DNA of 64,000 bases from Acidaminococcus timonensis (GCF_900106585.1 NZ_FNWH01000006.1:1116001-1180000), one strand, 5' to 3'; positions 1 to 9,220 are shown, counted from the stretch's first letter. The notes: generated from the sequence alone by a model not told the origin. A program made the numbers and translations.

Positions 1-1952
1 ACGTCATAGCGGCTCACACCGTCGGCCAGGTGCCTGTACCGGTTGTAAGCCCGCACGTTTTTTACAGCCGGAATGTAATATTTTTTAATGGTGTACTCAT
101 ATGCCTTAACGCTGGCCAGGTCTTGCACACCGGCCCCGAAAACGTTAAAGGAAACAAACTTTAAGTATACTTTCTTTCCTATATCCTCGGACAAGAACGG
201 GATCCGGAGCAAACTTGCATCCAGGCGCGCAAACTGTGCCCCGGCGTCATGAGCCGCGGCCGTGGTCGTGTGCTGTCCGCGGATACAGCCGTCAAGCCGC
301 CAGTTCCCGTTGTCCAGCAGCGTGGCGCCCTGGTAACTCAAACACTCGCCGTCAATCCAGCACAGGGTGTTGCCGCGTTCCGCGTCCTGCTGACTGCCGC
401 TTAAAAACGTCCCGTTGCAGGCCACTTCCACGCTGGTATCCGTGGCCTTGATAGCTTTGGCCAGGGTCCCAACCCGGGCGCTGCTGGCAATGGTACCCGC
501 CGCCCGGTAATTTGTCCCGTCGTCAGCAACGTACACCTCACAGCCGCCCCACAGTTCGCCCTTGCCTTTTGCCCCGATCCACACTTCCAGGCCGCTGGTG
601 GTCAGCTCTGCGGGCGGCTGCATAATAAGCGGCGTATCCGTGTCGGGCGCGTCCGCGTTGTAGTCGATATACGGCCGGTCGCCCTCATGCACATCATACG
701 CCGGTTTACTTGCTTTCATCGGTGGTCGGCTGATGGCCGTGAACGTCAGCGTTCCATCCGTGTTTTCCGTTACGCTGTCAATCATAACCGGGGTTTTATC
801 AAGGCCCAGGGCGCTGTCAGTCAACGTCACCAGATCGCCCACTTCCAGGCGGCAAAACGCCCAATCAAGTTTAAACGTGAATTTATTCCGCCCATACAGG
901 GCGTCCCTTGCCAGCTGTTCGGCCACCTTAACGGCCCGCTCCTTCGTATAGAACCAGTGCGCCGTCGTGCTGCTGGCCTGCCGCAAGCCATATTCCGCTA
1001 TGTCGTCTTTCAGCTCATAGGCCACTGTTTCCGTTTCGTAGCTGTTTTTGCGGCTAATAAATTCTACTGGAAAACGGTTATAAATTTCTGAACTGTCCTT
1101 GCGCTGGCACGTTACTAGCGCCCCGTTGCTCTCCAAAAAATCGTCCGCGGTTAAATCGTATTGGATAGTTGTATCCGGTGCCCAGCTGCCCACGGGGCGG
1201 TCGGCCTTGCATACAATTTTGAATTTATTATTACTCCAAAACATATACGCGTTGGTCAACGTCATAAGCTCGTTGATGATGTCGTGTGCTGCCTTGGCTT
1301 CGGTGGTATCCGTTGGGCTGGAAATCAGTAAATCTGCTTCCCGGCAATACTTGCGGTAATTGTCCAGGCCGATAATTTCAACACTGGACAGACCTACCTT
1401 GTTCAGAATATCACGGATAACATCAGCCGGGTTTGCGTCGGTTCCGTCGCCCGTATCGGTCAGCATCCCGCGGACTTCAAAATTATAATCAGGCATGGAT
1501 CCGCTGTCGCCCAGGTCGATAACGCCCGCCATATAGGCTAGGTTCTCGTAGGTCAGCGCTTTGTCCGGGTGTTTTCCCTTGACGTACGGCCAGGGGGCTT
1601 TTTGACTCCCATCATACAAAGTCATACCGATCTGGTCAGAGGGATATTGGTATACGTCTTTGCCCAGCCAGACCTTGCCTATGCTATGGATAGGACCCTC
1701 ACACAGCCCCAGGATGACGGCAACGGTATACGTGTACGTTATGGACACGGACTTACTTTTACCGCCCTTCCCGGTCCGCTGCGTTTCCCGGTGCTCGTGG
1801 GCCGTGAAATCGTCGTAATAAATTACGTTGCCAGCCAGGCGGCTGGTGCCGTATACGACGGGGACCGCGCCGCCGTAACTGGCCGTTGCAACGGTAAAAT
1901 CTGAAATCTTGTTTGCCCTTGTGGTTACAGTCCGGCCTCTAAACAGCCCCAT
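1..1952 (-). CDS. Phage tail tip / host-specificity protein (3' part outside window)
   Basis: The reading frame starts with ATG at 1952 (MGLFRGRTVTTRANK), behind a GAGGTGA ribosome site, and stays open to base 1. The N-terminus (GGAVPVVYGTSRLAGNVIYY, then a glycine-rich loop and LGLCEGPIHSIGKVWLG) matches large phage tail proteins of the tail-tip J / GTA gp15 type, which form the distal tail fibre hub and contact the host. It overlaps the NlpC/P60 gene by 14 bp and closes a cassette of tape measure, DUF2460, DUF2163 and NlpC/P60 genes, the usual order for this class. About 650 residues are visible and the C-terminus, where receptor binding would lie, is missing. The tail role is well supported by context; exact receptor function is unknown. 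Confidence 0.85.
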   Translation of the reverse strand, partial: MGLFRGRTVTTRANKISDFTVATASYGGAVPVVYGTSRLAGNVIYYDDFTAHEHRETQRTGKGGKSKSVSITYTYTVAVILGLCEGPIHSIGKVWLGKDVYQYPSDQIGMTLYDGSQKAPWPYVKGKHPDKALTYENLAYMAGVIDLGDSGSMPDYNFEVRGMLTDTGDGTDANPADVIRDILNKVGLSSVEIIGLDNYRKYCREADLLISSPTDTTEAKAAHDIINELMTLTNAYMFWSNNKFKIVCKADRPVGSWAPDTTIQYDLTADDFLESNGALVTCQRKDSSEIYNRFPVEFISRKNSYETETVAYELKDDIAEYGLRQASSTTAHWFYTKERAVKVAEQLARDALYGRNKFTFKLDWAFCRLEVGDLVTLTDSALGLDKTPVMIDSVTENTDGTLTFTAISRPPMKASKPAYDVHEGDRPYIDYNADAPDTDTPLIMQPPAELTTSGLEVWIGAKGKGELWGGCEVYVADDGTNYRAAGTIASSARVGTLAKAIKATDTSVEVACNGTFLSGSQQDAERGNTLCWIDGECLSYQGATLLDNGNWRLDGCIRGQHTTTAAAHDAGAQFARLDASLLRIPFLSEDIGKKVYLKFVSFNVFGAGVQDLASVKAYEYTIKKYYIPAVKNVRAYNRYRHLADGVSRYD

Positions 1953-2415
1953 GCGCTCTCACCTCGTCTCGCTTTTTCGTACTAAATCGATACACGCCCC
2001 GGAGGCGGCTGTTGCCGCGTGCGTCCAAAAAATCAACGTCATTTACGGAGGACAGGATAACGCCCTGCTCCACCCTGGCATGACAAACAACGCCGTTGCC
2101 CATATAAACGCCGCCGTGACTGACGCAGCGGCCATACTGATACAGCAAAAAATCGCCCCGCTCCATGGTTTCCACCTTGTCGCAATACCGCTCCACGATG
2201 GATTTAAACCATTCTTCTCCGTGGCTCAAATGCCACATATTGGAGTAATGCTTCACCTTGATTTCGCCGCGTTTTACCAGTCCGGCGTCCTCCAGGCTGC
2301 AAATTAGCAGCATACCGCAATCCACGCCGTGCCCTTTGGCCTTTGCTTCGTTCACATGGGGCGTGCCCAGCCAGGTTAATGCGGCAGCGGCGATCCGGTC
2401 GCCTTGGTCACTCAT
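1939..2415 (-). CDS. NlpC/P60 tail peptidase (tail assembly / cell-wall hydrolase)
   Basis: The 158-residue protein has the circular NlpC/P60 pattern: catalytic Cys near residue 33 in GVDCGMLL and His near residue 100 in CVSHGGVYMGNG. Members of this family on phage tails cut peptidoglycan peptides to help DNA entry, or act in tail-tip assembly like lambda K. The neighbours on both sides are distal tail genes (DUF2163 upstream with a 4-bp overlap, tip protein downstream with a 14-bp overlap), so the genes are translationally coupled. It has no signal peptide, as expected for a virion protein. The family call is firm; whether it is structural, enzymatic or both is inferred. Confidence 0.88.
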   Translation of the reverse strand: MSDQGDRIAAAALTWLGTPHVNEAKAKGHGVDCGMLLICSLEDAGLVKRGEIKVKHYSNMWHLSHGEEWFKSIVERYCDKVETMERGDFLLYQYGRCVSHGGVYMGNGVVCHARVEQGVILSSVNDVDFLDARGNSRLRGVYRFSTKKRDEVRAHGAV

Positions 2416-2993
2416 AGCAGCACCTCCTTGCGCGGGATATACGGCGCAATCACGGCGCTGCTGTCCGTGCTGGACGCTGTAACCACGCCGCCGGAACCGG
2501 TTGAAAAGCTCCCTTGCGGGTAATATTTCCGGATGGGGAAATTCATGTTTAACCCGCTCGTTTCCGCCTTGATGGACAGTTGTAGCTGCAGCCCGCCCGC
2601 GTTCTTGATTTCGATTTTCCCGGCAAATAAATCAACCGTTCCCACCACGGCGCCGTCACGGAAAAAGCAGCGTTTCAGGTGCAGCCGCGCCCGGTCCATG
2701 GTCCCGTCCAGCGCGGCCTGCATGATGGGTTTACTCTCGATCATGTCGGTTTTCCCGGCGTAAATGGTGACGCTCAACGTGTCCACGGTCAGGGTAGAAT
2801 TTAATTTAATCTGCTGCCGTTTAAATAGCAGCTTGCCGTGCTGGTAAACCGTGCCGCCGTTGTTGATGTCAATATCTGCGTCGGTGTAATAGTAGTGATT
2901 GCCGTTGGCCAGAATAATGTCGTATAAGTCACAACTCTGTATTTGCTTTTGTGTGTTTAAGTAAGCCGTCAGGCTCGTGTCTACTTGTTTCAT
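2412..2993 (-). CDS. DUF2163 / BR0599-family tail protein
   Basis: A 193-residue protein whose N-terminus (SCDLYDIILANGNHYYYTDAD) and central segment (LTVDTLSVTIYAG) fit the BR0599/DUF2163 family, a distal tail or baseplate-hub component found between DUF2460 and NlpC/P60 proteins in siphoviruses and gene transfer agents. The C-terminal third is rich in Gly, Ser and Thr and includes IRKYYPQGSFSTGSGG. Start and stop overlap the neighbouring genes by 4 bp each. No enzymatic motif is visible. Function as a tail hub component is inferred from family and position. Confidence 0.8.
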   Translation of the reverse strand: MKQVDTSLTAYLNTQKQIQSCDLYDIILANGNHYYYTDADIDINNGGTVYQHGKLLFKRQQIKLNSTLTVDTLSVTIYAGKTDMIESKPIMQAALDGTMDRARLHLKRCFFRDGAVVGTVDLFAGKIEIKNAGGLQLQLSIKAETSGLNMNFPIRKYYPQGSFSTGSGGVVTASSTDSSAVIAPYIPRKEVLL

Positions 2994-3559
2994 CTCACCA
3001 CATCCATTTTAAAGCTGCTGGAATTGTTAACGTTTTCAAAAACTCTGGTTAACTCTCCCCCATCGTCGGAAAACCGAACCTTAAACCAATACGTATAATC
3101 GGCCGTGACAACGGCGCCCGTTGCCTGTGCCGTGGAAAAACTGATGACGCCGCCGGACACACTGTAGCCGCTTGTCTGCTTTTTGCCGTCCACGTAGACG
3201 GTCACGTCCTCAATGTAATCCGCCGGTTCCACGTATCCGTCCAGGCTCCAAACCGCTTGGTATTTTCCTGGCACGATTGCAGGCAACGCCCGGCCGGTTT
3301 CCCGATTTAACGTATGGTCCAACCATAAAAACGGCTCATAACCGCCCTTGACGCTAGCAATAAATGCCATTAATTTATCGGCCGTATCGTCATCCAGCAG
3401 CCCAAACGTTTCCGTAATGGTCCATTGGGGATAAAGCTGGTTGGTCAACGTCCGGATCATTCCGGATCCGGACGTCTGTACCTGTGTGTTCCACTTTTGC
3501 TTGAATTTGCTGTTCCAGGTTAAATGTTTAATTTCTTGCGGAAATTTTTTTAAGGCCAT
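2990..3559 (-). CDS. DUF2460 distal tail protein
   Basis: The 189-residue protein resembles the DUF2460 family: the pattern FGLLDDDTADKLMAFIASVKG followed by PFLWLDH and a C-terminal beta domain ending in KVRFSDDGGELTRVFEN is typical of this distal-tail ring protein, which connects the tail tube end to the hub. I chose ATG 3559, which overlaps the tape-measure stop codon by one base (TAATG) and lies 5 bases after GGGGTG; a GTG at 3565 is an alternative. The gene is immediately followed by DUF2163 and NlpC/P60 genes, the same order as gene transfer agent tail genes. Confidence 0.8.
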   Translation of the reverse strand: MALKKFPQEIKHLTWNSKFKQKWNTQVQTSGSGMIRTLTNQLYPQWTITETFGLLDDDTADKLMAFIASVKGGYEPFLWLDHTLNRETGRALPAIVPGKYQAVWSLDGYVEPADYIEDVTVYVDGKKQTSGYSVSGGVISFSTAQATGAVVTADYTYWFKVRFSDDGGELTRVFENVNNSSSFKMDVVR

Positions 3560-6285
3560 TACCACACCCCGCTATCGGCGGCAAAATTACGATTATTATC
3601 AAAAAGCGCCTGCTTGATGGCATCCAGGCCGCCGCGCTGTAAAAATGCGCTAAATCCGGACGCGTCAACCGCGGATACATTTAGCGTTACATTGCCGCCG
3701 GAAATCGCGGTAACACCGCCGCTGCTGCCCAGGTCGGGGACGCGTCCGGCGTTGATGGCGTCCAGGTTGTCCCGCCCAATGCGGTTTACCGCTTGAGACG
3801 TTATGACGTACTCCCCGTTGCTCAACATCGCCGGGATGGAATCGCTTGTTCCGGTGCCGGGACCGGCAACGTATCCGCCGGTCGCAAAACCAAACTTGCC
3901 CTTGGTCACACCGCCGAAATCCATACCAAACAGGGTATGACCTGCCCAACGGGCGGCTAGTTTCGGGTCGCCTACAATAGAGTAGATAGCAAACAGGCCC
4001 AGCCATTCCGTGGCAATTTTTAACGCGTTCTGAAAAATTGTTTTGACGAAATCACCCAGGGCAGCACTCGCGGATTTCGTCCCCGTTAAAATGCTGCTAA
4101 AAGCCTCTCCCATGGATTTGCCAGCCTCTTGCCAATAACTGACCATAGCATCCTTCCAGCTTTTCGTATTTTTAACCTGGTTCGTTTCGGCTTCCCCGGC
4201 GTCAACTAATTTTTGTTTATAGCTGTCGACAAATTCCTGCAATGTCTCATTTTTCGTGGCCAGTTCTTCTTTGATGGCTTCTGGACTCATACCCAGGACC
4301 TTTGCCAGGCCATTAATGCCCGCTTCCTGGTCCTCGCCCGCCGTAGCCATAGCCTGGTCGATTTCAGCCATTGCATCCGTCACGGTTGTTTTTATAGCGT
4401 CGATGTATGCCTTAACACTGTTCGGGTCAGCCCCAAACGTGGCCATCAATTCCTTGCTGTTGGCCTGCTGCTGTTTATAGCGTTCGGCGTATTGCAGTGC
4501 TTCGATTTGTGCCATGTAAAGCTCTTTGGCGTTTCGTTCTTGCTCACTAATACGGTCAGCAACAGCCTGTCTGGTTTCGTCATTTTCGATTCCTTCGGCC
4601 AGCTTGATTTCCTTTTCGTAACTGTCGATAAGGTCATCATACTGTTTTTTATATTCCGCCAGCTTAACTGCTCGATCGGCATCCGCCTTAGCCTCACCGG
4701 TCAGCATTGTTGCCCGGACCTTCATTTCTTCGATGGCTGCTTTTTCGTTTGCCTGTCTAATAGCGATCCAGTCGGAGTATTTTTTTATAAGCGCTTCAAT
4801 TTGACGCTGTTCTTCGGTAAGTTTTTCTTTCTTTTCTTTGGGTTCCTTTGTATCTTTTTCTTCTTTTGGTGCCCGGACGGCGGTGTGGAAGTGGTTGTCG
4901 TCCTCGTTGTATTCCTTCGGTACGCCTTTTCTAGGTCCAACCAGTTCATCCCACGCGGTCCCGACGTATTCCTGGACAGCTCCGCCCAACGTGGACACGA
5001 TAGATTTTACTTTGTCCCAAATAGCTTGCAGCGGTCGGAGAATTGGTGCCAGATACCCAGCAATGGCGCTCCCGATACTCCTGGCGGCATCATTGAGCTT
5101 GTAGAAAATCACGATCACGGCCTTAATGGCTGTTCTGACGACTTCCAACCCGTCGTCGATTACGTCCAGCGCCCATTGCCCAATGCTGGCAAATTCGCTA
5201 AATGCACTGGTGCCGTCGCTCCACACAAGGTCCAATAAATCTTGGGTAAAGTCAATCAGGGTTTGCACGATACCGGACTTGTCAAACGCTTCAAAGATGG
5301 CGCCGCCAATGCTTGCGCAGATGGTCGTCATGTTGCCCTCGACGTCGCCCCATTCGTCAATGATGTTCTGTTTAGATTCAGCCATTGAGCCGTCGAACGT
5401 GTGCATGTAGTCGGTTAAGCTGGCCACGGCGTCCTGGGCGTTCAGTGTTCCGTCATCCATGGCGTCCATGGCTTCTTCGGCGGTCATGCCTACGGACTCG
5501 AAAGCCTTGTCCATGTCCAGGCCGGATTGCTGTAACTCCTTCATCTGCCTACTGGATACTTGCCCCGTTGCCTGGATTCTTGCCAGAGTCCGGATCAGTG
5601 TTTCGGCGCCTGCCTGGCCTTTGCCCAAACCGGCGGCCGTGTCGGCGCACAGCTTAATCATGCGGGCGGCGTTGTTTGCGCTATAGCCCAGGTTAACCAG
5701 GTCCATGCCCCATTGCTTAACGGCGCTCAGGTCGTAGTTGGTATCACGCCCCACCGTGTTAAACAGCACCAGGGACTGTGCCGCGTCGTCGGCTGCCGGT
5801 TTCCAGGCAGCAAATACGGCCGCGGACTTTTCAGCAGCCGCCCCCATGGCGGCAACGTCCTGGACAAACTGCGCAAGGGCACCGGCTACTTTGGTGGCCA
5901 GAGTCCCGGCAAACATCCCGGCGGCAACGTCCAGGGACGTAAACGCCGCGGTATTAATGCCCAGTTTCCCGGCTACGTTGTTTAAAACGGTTTCCAGGGC
6001 GCTGTGTTTTTCCTCTACGTTGCCCAGATGGTGTACCGTCTCCTTGATCGCTTTGTTGTATTCCGCATTGACCTGCTTCTGGGCGGTTAATTTCTCCCGC
6101 AAGTCCTGCATCGCTTTGGCCTGTTCGGCGGTGGCGTTGGTGCCGGACTGCGTGGCCTTTTCCAGGTCCCGCAGCTCCTTTTGCATCGCGGCGGCGGCCT
6201 GGGCACCTTCTGCCAGGGCGCTGTTCAACCGCTTTAACCCTTCGTCATTGGTAAAGGTTTCAAGATTAATTTTTGCGTCGGCCAT
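3559..6285 (-). CDS. Tail tape measure protein
   Basis: A 908-residue protein sets the length of the tail tube and is ejected with DNA. The first 110 residues are coiled coil rich in Ala, Glu and Lys; residues around 190-270 contain the tape-measure core segment (LVNLGYSANNAARMIKLCADTAAGLGKG, split here as LVNLGYSANNAARM and LCADTAAGLGKG); hydrophobic helices follow near residues 320-430; a second long coiled coil rich in Lys and Glu spans about 460-700; the end is glycine rich (FATGGYVAGPGTGTSDSIP). The start has a strong AGGAGGTGG site. It is the largest gene of the tail block and lies just before the distal tail cassette. Confidence 0.92.
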   Translation of the reverse strand: MADAKINLETFTNDEGLKRLNSALAEGAQAAAAMQKELRDLEKATQSGTNATAEQAKAMQDLREKLTAQKQVNAEYNKAIKETVHHLGNVEEKHSALETVLNNVAGKLGINTAAFTSLDVAAGMFAGTLATKVAGALAQFVQDVAAMGAAAEKSAAVFAAWKPAADDAAQSLVLFNTVGRDTNYDLSAVKQWGMDLVNLGYSANNAARMIKLCADTAAGLGKGQAGAETLIRTLARIQATGQVSSRQMKELQQSGLDMDKAFESVGMTAEEAMDAMDDGTLNAQDAVASLTDYMHTFDGSMAESKQNIIDEWGDVEGNMTTICASIGGAIFEAFDKSGIVQTLIDFTQDLLDLVWSDGTSAFSEFASIGQWALDVIDDGLEVVRTAIKAVIVIFYKLNDAARSIGSAIAGYLAPILRPLQAIWDKVKSIVSTLGGAVQEYVGTAWDELVGPRKGVPKEYNEDDNHFHTAVRAPKEEKDTKEPKEKKEKLTEEQRQIEALIKKYSDWIAIRQANEKAAIEEMKVRATMLTGEAKADADRAVKLAEYKKQYDDLIDSYEKEIKLAEGIENDETRQAVADRISEQERNAKELYMAQIEALQYAERYKQQQANSKELMATFGADPNSVKAYIDAIKTTVTDAMAEIDQAMATAGEDQEAGINGLAKVLGMSPEAIKEELATKNETLQEFVDSYKQKLVDAGEAETNQVKNTKSWKDAMVSYWQEAGKSMGEAFSSILTGTKSASAALGDFVKTIFQNALKIATEWLGLFAIYSIVGDPKLAARWAGHTLFGMDFGGVTKGKFGFATGGYVAGPGTGTSDSIPAMLSNGEYVITSQAVNRIGRDNLDAINAGRVPDLGSSGGVTAISGGNVTLNVSAVDASGFSAFLQRGGLDAIKQALFDNNRNFAADSGVW

Positions 6286-6297
6286 TCATTCCACCTC

Positions 6298-6711
6298 CTA
6301 CAGGTCAATGTGTTCTTTCAGGTAATTTAAAAGATAATCCGTAAAATATTGTTCAATCGCTTGCGCGTTTTTTTCGAAATAAGTCCCGTGTGGTGCATAT
6401 TCAGGGCCTTTCATGCCTTGCCGCGGTCCTCTCTTGCGGATTGCGCGTCCATAGGCCCCGGTATTGTACCAACGGGCAAAATAATTTGCGTAAACCGTTG
6501 CGTTAACAACGCCTACGTTTTCCACTGTAAATTTTCCTTTTTGTATATATTTGGCGATTTCCATCCCGCCGAACCCTGTCTGTGGATGGGTACGCCGGAT
6601 ATAGTCGCATGTCGCGTTTTGTGCTTCCCGGGCGGCTTTCACAACGTCCGCGGTAAACCCTGCGTCTGTATATTTCTGGACTTTTGCCTGCAGCTCTGCA
6701 ATGGTTTCCAC
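6298..6711 (-). CDS. HK97 gp10-like tail completion protein (putative)
   Basis: This 137-residue protein starts at GTG 6711 behind GAGGTGATCGC. It has an N-terminal helix (MQSIA-like start METIAELQAKVQKYTDAG), a central basic stretch (AIRKRGPRQGMKGPEYAP) and a helical C-terminus, similar in size and layout to HK97 gp10-type head-tail joining or tail completion proteins. In most HK97-like phages the gene in this slot, between tube and tape measure, encodes the tail chaperone; here the chaperone pair sits elsewhere (9153-9877), so position does not help. The family assignment is therefore tentative. Confidence 0.5.
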   Translation of the reverse strand: METIAELQAKVQKYTDAGFTADVVKAAREAQNATCDYIRRTHPQTGFGGMEIAKYIQKGKFTVENVGVVNATVYANYFARWYNTGAYGRAIRKRGPRQGMKGPEYAPHGTYFEKNAQAIEQYFTDYLLNYLKEHIDL

Positions 6712-6735
6712 GCGATCACCTCATAATAATAAATA

Positions 6736-6755
6736 AGGGCCGCGGCGGCGGCCCT
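6736..6755 (-). terminator. Stem-loop after the tail tube gene
   Basis: AGGGCCGC and GCGGCCCT form a perfect 8-bp GC stem with a 4-base loop, followed on the minus strand by the AT-rich stretch TTATTTATTATTA. It lies between the tail tube gene and the gp10-like gene. It could partly terminate transcription so that the highly needed tube protein is made in excess over downstream tail proteins. Confidence 0.6.
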
Positions 6756-6761
6756 GTTCAG

Positions 6762-7262
6762 TTATTCACCGGTGGTAAACCCGGTTTTCGTTTCCGGCTT
6801 CCCGGTGCCGGTTGCCTTCATGCTGTATTCTACCAGGTCCTCCGCTGCACTGGTTTCTTCAAAACTCGTGACGACGGCGGTAAACTGCATATATTCCTTG
6901 CTGTCAACGTCTACATAGGCAAATTGCAGCGCGTTTTTATCGGTGCACTTGTCGTCATAAACGAAAGATTTCAGGACGTTCTGGCCAACATCGTTCGCGA
7001 TTGCCACCAGCTTAGAAGAGATTTCAAAACTCTTGCCGGTCGGGGCCGCGATGGACCAGCCGCCGCTGTCTTTGGTGGTCTTGCTTTGGGTGTTAACGGT
7101 CGGACTCATGGTAAAATCTTCGGCCCCGCCAATAAGAGTCCATTTCGGGGATTCTGCGGTGGCACCGTTCCCATAGTTTACGTACAACAGGCGCTTTTTA
7201 CCGGAAATACCGGTGGCGCCGTCAAATTGCGGCAAGTTTTCCGCAGTAATAGTCACGCTCAT
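6762..7262 (-). CDS. Major tail tube protein
   Basis: The 166-residue protein begins MSVTITAENLPQF and carries the phrase SPKWTLIGGAEDFTMSPTVNTQ followed by a Ser/Thr-rich beta region and LVEYSMKATGTGKP, which resembles siphovirus tail tube subunits of the TP901-1/HK97 type. These polymerise as hexameric rings into the tail tube. The gene follows the DUF3168 tail terminator gene and is followed by a strong stem-loop, consistent with a high-copy structural product. No Ig-like C-terminal extension is present. Confidence 0.8.
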   Translation of the reverse strand: MSVTITAENLPQFDGATGISGKKRLLYVNYGNGATAESPKWTLIGGAEDFTMSPTVNTQSKTTKDSGGWSIAAPTGKSFEISSKLVAIANDVGQNVLKSFVYDDKCTDKNALQFAYVDVDSKEYMQFTAVVTSFEETSAAEDLVEYSMKATGTGKPETKTGFTTGE

Positions 7263-7267
7263 TTAAA

Positions 7268-7729
7268 TTAGTCCTCCTTTAGCTGTCCTACACGGATTTT
7301 CAGGTTTATGCTTCCGTTTTGCCATTCCCCGGCGTCTCCTACAATCGGTAAACTGATGGATACGGCGCCGATAGTCAGGTCCACCAGGGTAAAACCGTCG
7401 TCGTTTAAGCTCTTGTTTAACGCCGCTCGCCCTTCTGGGCTTGCCAGGCGGCAAAATGTGGCTTCCAGCTTTTCGGCAACGTCTTTCCGTCCGCGGTAGT
7501 TGCTGTAAATTTGCAGGTTAATGGTCATGGTCCACACGGGGCCTGTTTTTGTGTCCCGCGCGTCCATGTCGGCCGCGCCCAGGATGCCGTAGGCAAACTC
7601 GGCCTGGCTCCGAAAATAATCTTCAATTTCCGAAATCGGTACCGCGCTGTCGAACCACTCCAGCCCTTGCCCGTTTAACGTGGCATATAATGCTTTACTG
7701 ATAGCGGTAAATGGCAATTTGTACGTCAT
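7268..7729 (-). CDS. DUF3168-type tail terminator protein
   Basis: A 153-residue protein that begins MTYKLPFTAISKALYATLNG, with the middle segment VWTMTINLQIYSNYRGRKDV and the later SLNDDGFTLVDLTI; this layout fits tail terminator/completion proteins of the DUF3168 class (lambda gpU-like), which cap the tail tube at the head-proximal end. It overlaps the upstream head-tail adaptor gene by 4 bp and precedes the tube protein gene, the expected position. The family call rests on pattern and context. Confidence 0.68.
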   Translation of the reverse strand: MTYKLPFTAISKALYATLNGQGLEWFDSAVPISEIEDYFRSQAEFAYGILGAADMDARDTKTGPVWTMTINLQIYSNYRGRKDVAEKLEATFCRLASPEGRAALNKSLNDDGFTLVDLTIGAVSISLPIVGDAGEWQNGSINLKIRVGQLKED

Positions 7730-8088
7730 AGTTTACCGCCTCCCGTGATGGCCGTTGCTGTAATCTGAACATAAGCCGGGCGGCTTTCGTCAATCAGCAA
7801 AACGTCGTTGATTTTATACGCCTTTCCGCCCCATTCCAGGCGCCACGTGCTGTCCAGGTCCGGGCACGTTTTCCTGGTGTCCCGCACCAGGAAATAACGG
7901 GTGTCAACGGTCACATAGTCGCCAATAATCTGCTGTTTGCTTTGGCTTTTGACGGTCACAAGTGCCCGTAGCTTTAAAAAATCCGTATAGGTTATTGCAC
8001 TGACGCCGCCCAGGGCGTCCCGTTTAGGGGCGCTGGGCTTCATCAGCTTCACAGTTTCCGTAAATCGTCCCGGGTTGCGCCGGAACAT
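7726..8088 (-). CDS. Head-tail adaptor (joining) protein
   Basis: A 120-residue protein with the typical beta-barrel pattern of phage head-tail joining proteins (SPP1 gp16 / HK97 gp7-like): an N-terminal RFTETVKLMKP, a central LRALVTVKSQSKQQIIGDYV and VDTRYFLVRDTR, and a C-terminal WRLEWGGKAYKINDV. It forms the ring that closes the capsid below the connector. It follows the major capsid gene directly (gap 1 bp) and overlaps the next gene by 4 bp. Confidence 0.8.
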   Translation of the reverse strand: MFRRNPGRFTETVKLMKPSAPKRDALGGVSAITYTDFLKLRALVTVKSQSKQQIIGDYVTVDTRYFLVRDTRKTCPDLDSTWRLEWGGKAYKINDVLLIDESRPAYVQITATAITGGGKL

Positions 8089-8089
8089 C

Positions 8090-9220
8090 TTATGCCCCGG
8101 TCTTGGTCAGGACGGTAAAGCATTTACCGTAGGTGTTCAGGTCGGTAAATCTAGCCACCGCGCGAACTACGGTACTGTTCGTTCTGAACCCGGCTTCCGT
8201 GCTGGCCTGTACTTCCAGAGCGGGGTACGCGATATGGTACAGTGCCCGATAGTCACCAATCACGGCCGTATTATCAGCCAGGGCGGCACCTTCCACCACG
8301 TGAATAGGACGGCTTTCAATCTGCCGCACGGTTTCGTTGTTGGCGTCACGTGCCAGCAGGTAACGGTCCTGGGTGTCTTTTGCCAGTGCCATAGCTGCGA
8401 ACGTATTCTGGTTGACAACAACGGACGCGTTGGCGCCTGCATCCAATGGGCAGGTAATGATGGCCTTCTTAATTGCGTCGATGGCAGCGACGGTCCCGAA
8501 ATCGGCAACGGTGTTCTTCTTGACGTCGGTCGGGGCAACGGCTTTAGCCAGGATGTCCTTGTTTACGTCATTGATATAGATACGGTTAAACAGGGTAGCG
8601 ATCAGGGCCACAATGTCCGTTGCACTATCACGAATTAGTTCGTTAGATACGGGAATCAGCGCTCCCTTGCTAGCCAGGGTAAATGCCAGTTGGGTAAATG
8701 CTGCCTTGCCTTCTTTAATGCTGTTGTTTTCGTCAAACGCTTCCAGAGTCACGCCTGCCTGGTTCGCATAATCAATGACGGGGATTTTACCGGAACGGGT
8801 GCCCACGGTTACGCCGGTCACGATGGATCTCAGGTCTACACCCTGCCGGTCATTTTCGACGATGGGCAGCAGAATTTCCGGAATCAGGAAACCGCCGTCA
8901 GCAGATACGGCACCATTCTGGCCGGTAGCAGCTGCCTGGAACGCTGCTTTCATGGTGGCGTCCAGCTGGTTCATTTTTTCGCGATCGCCCCGCAGGAAAT
9001 CTTTCAGGGCGGCGTTAATCATTCCTCTAGTTACTTTTTCCATATTCGTTTTCTTTCCTTTCTCCGCGGTTTCCGCGGCAACGGCGTTTTTATATTCGTC
9101 CAGGGCGGCCTGCAGGCGCTGCTGTTCCTCAGCGCTCACCGGCTCCTGGTTTTCAACCTTCTTTTTCAGGCTGGCCTGGATGGCGGCCAGCTCCCTTTTT
9201 AATTCCAGGGAGTGCAACAT
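8090..9220 (-). CDS. Major capsid protein, HK97 fold, with N-terminal delta domain
   Basis: A 376-residue HK97-type capsid subunit. Residues 1 to about 100 are helical and charged (LELKRELAAIQASLKKK and EEQQRLQAALDEYKNAV), the delta domain that scaffolds assembly and is cut off by the prohead protease. The body begins near GAVSADGGFLIPEILLPIV, a hallmark of the fold, and ends in YGKCFTVLTKTGA. Translation starts at ATG 9220 behind GGAGG, 68 bp inside the end of the T-like tail chaperone frame, which is unusual because chaperones normally lie next to the tape measure gene. No separate scaffold gene is visible. Confidence 0.92.
   Translation of the reverse strand: MLHSLELKRELAAIQASLKKKVENQEPVSAEEQQRLQAALDEYKNAVAAETAEKGKKTNMEKVTRGMINAALKDFLRGDREKMNQLDATMKAAFQAAATGQNGAVSADGGFLIPEILLPIVENDRQGVDLRSIVTGVTVGTRSGKIPVIDYANQAGVTLEAFDENNSIKEGKAAFTQLAFTLASKGALIPVSNELIRDSATDIVALIATLFNRIYINDVNKDILAKAVAPTDVKKNTVADFGTVAAIDAIKKAIITCPLDAGANASVVVNQNTFAAMALAKDTQDRYLLARDANNETVRQIESRPIHVVEGAALADNTAVIGDYRALYHIAYPALEVQASTEAGFRTNSTVVRAVARFTDLNTYGKCFTVLTKTGA

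Noticed and set aside
4213-5238. 341-codon plus-strand frame inside the tape measure gene
   Set aside because: Phe/Leu/Cys-rich complement of a coiled-coil gene; not a protein-like sequence.
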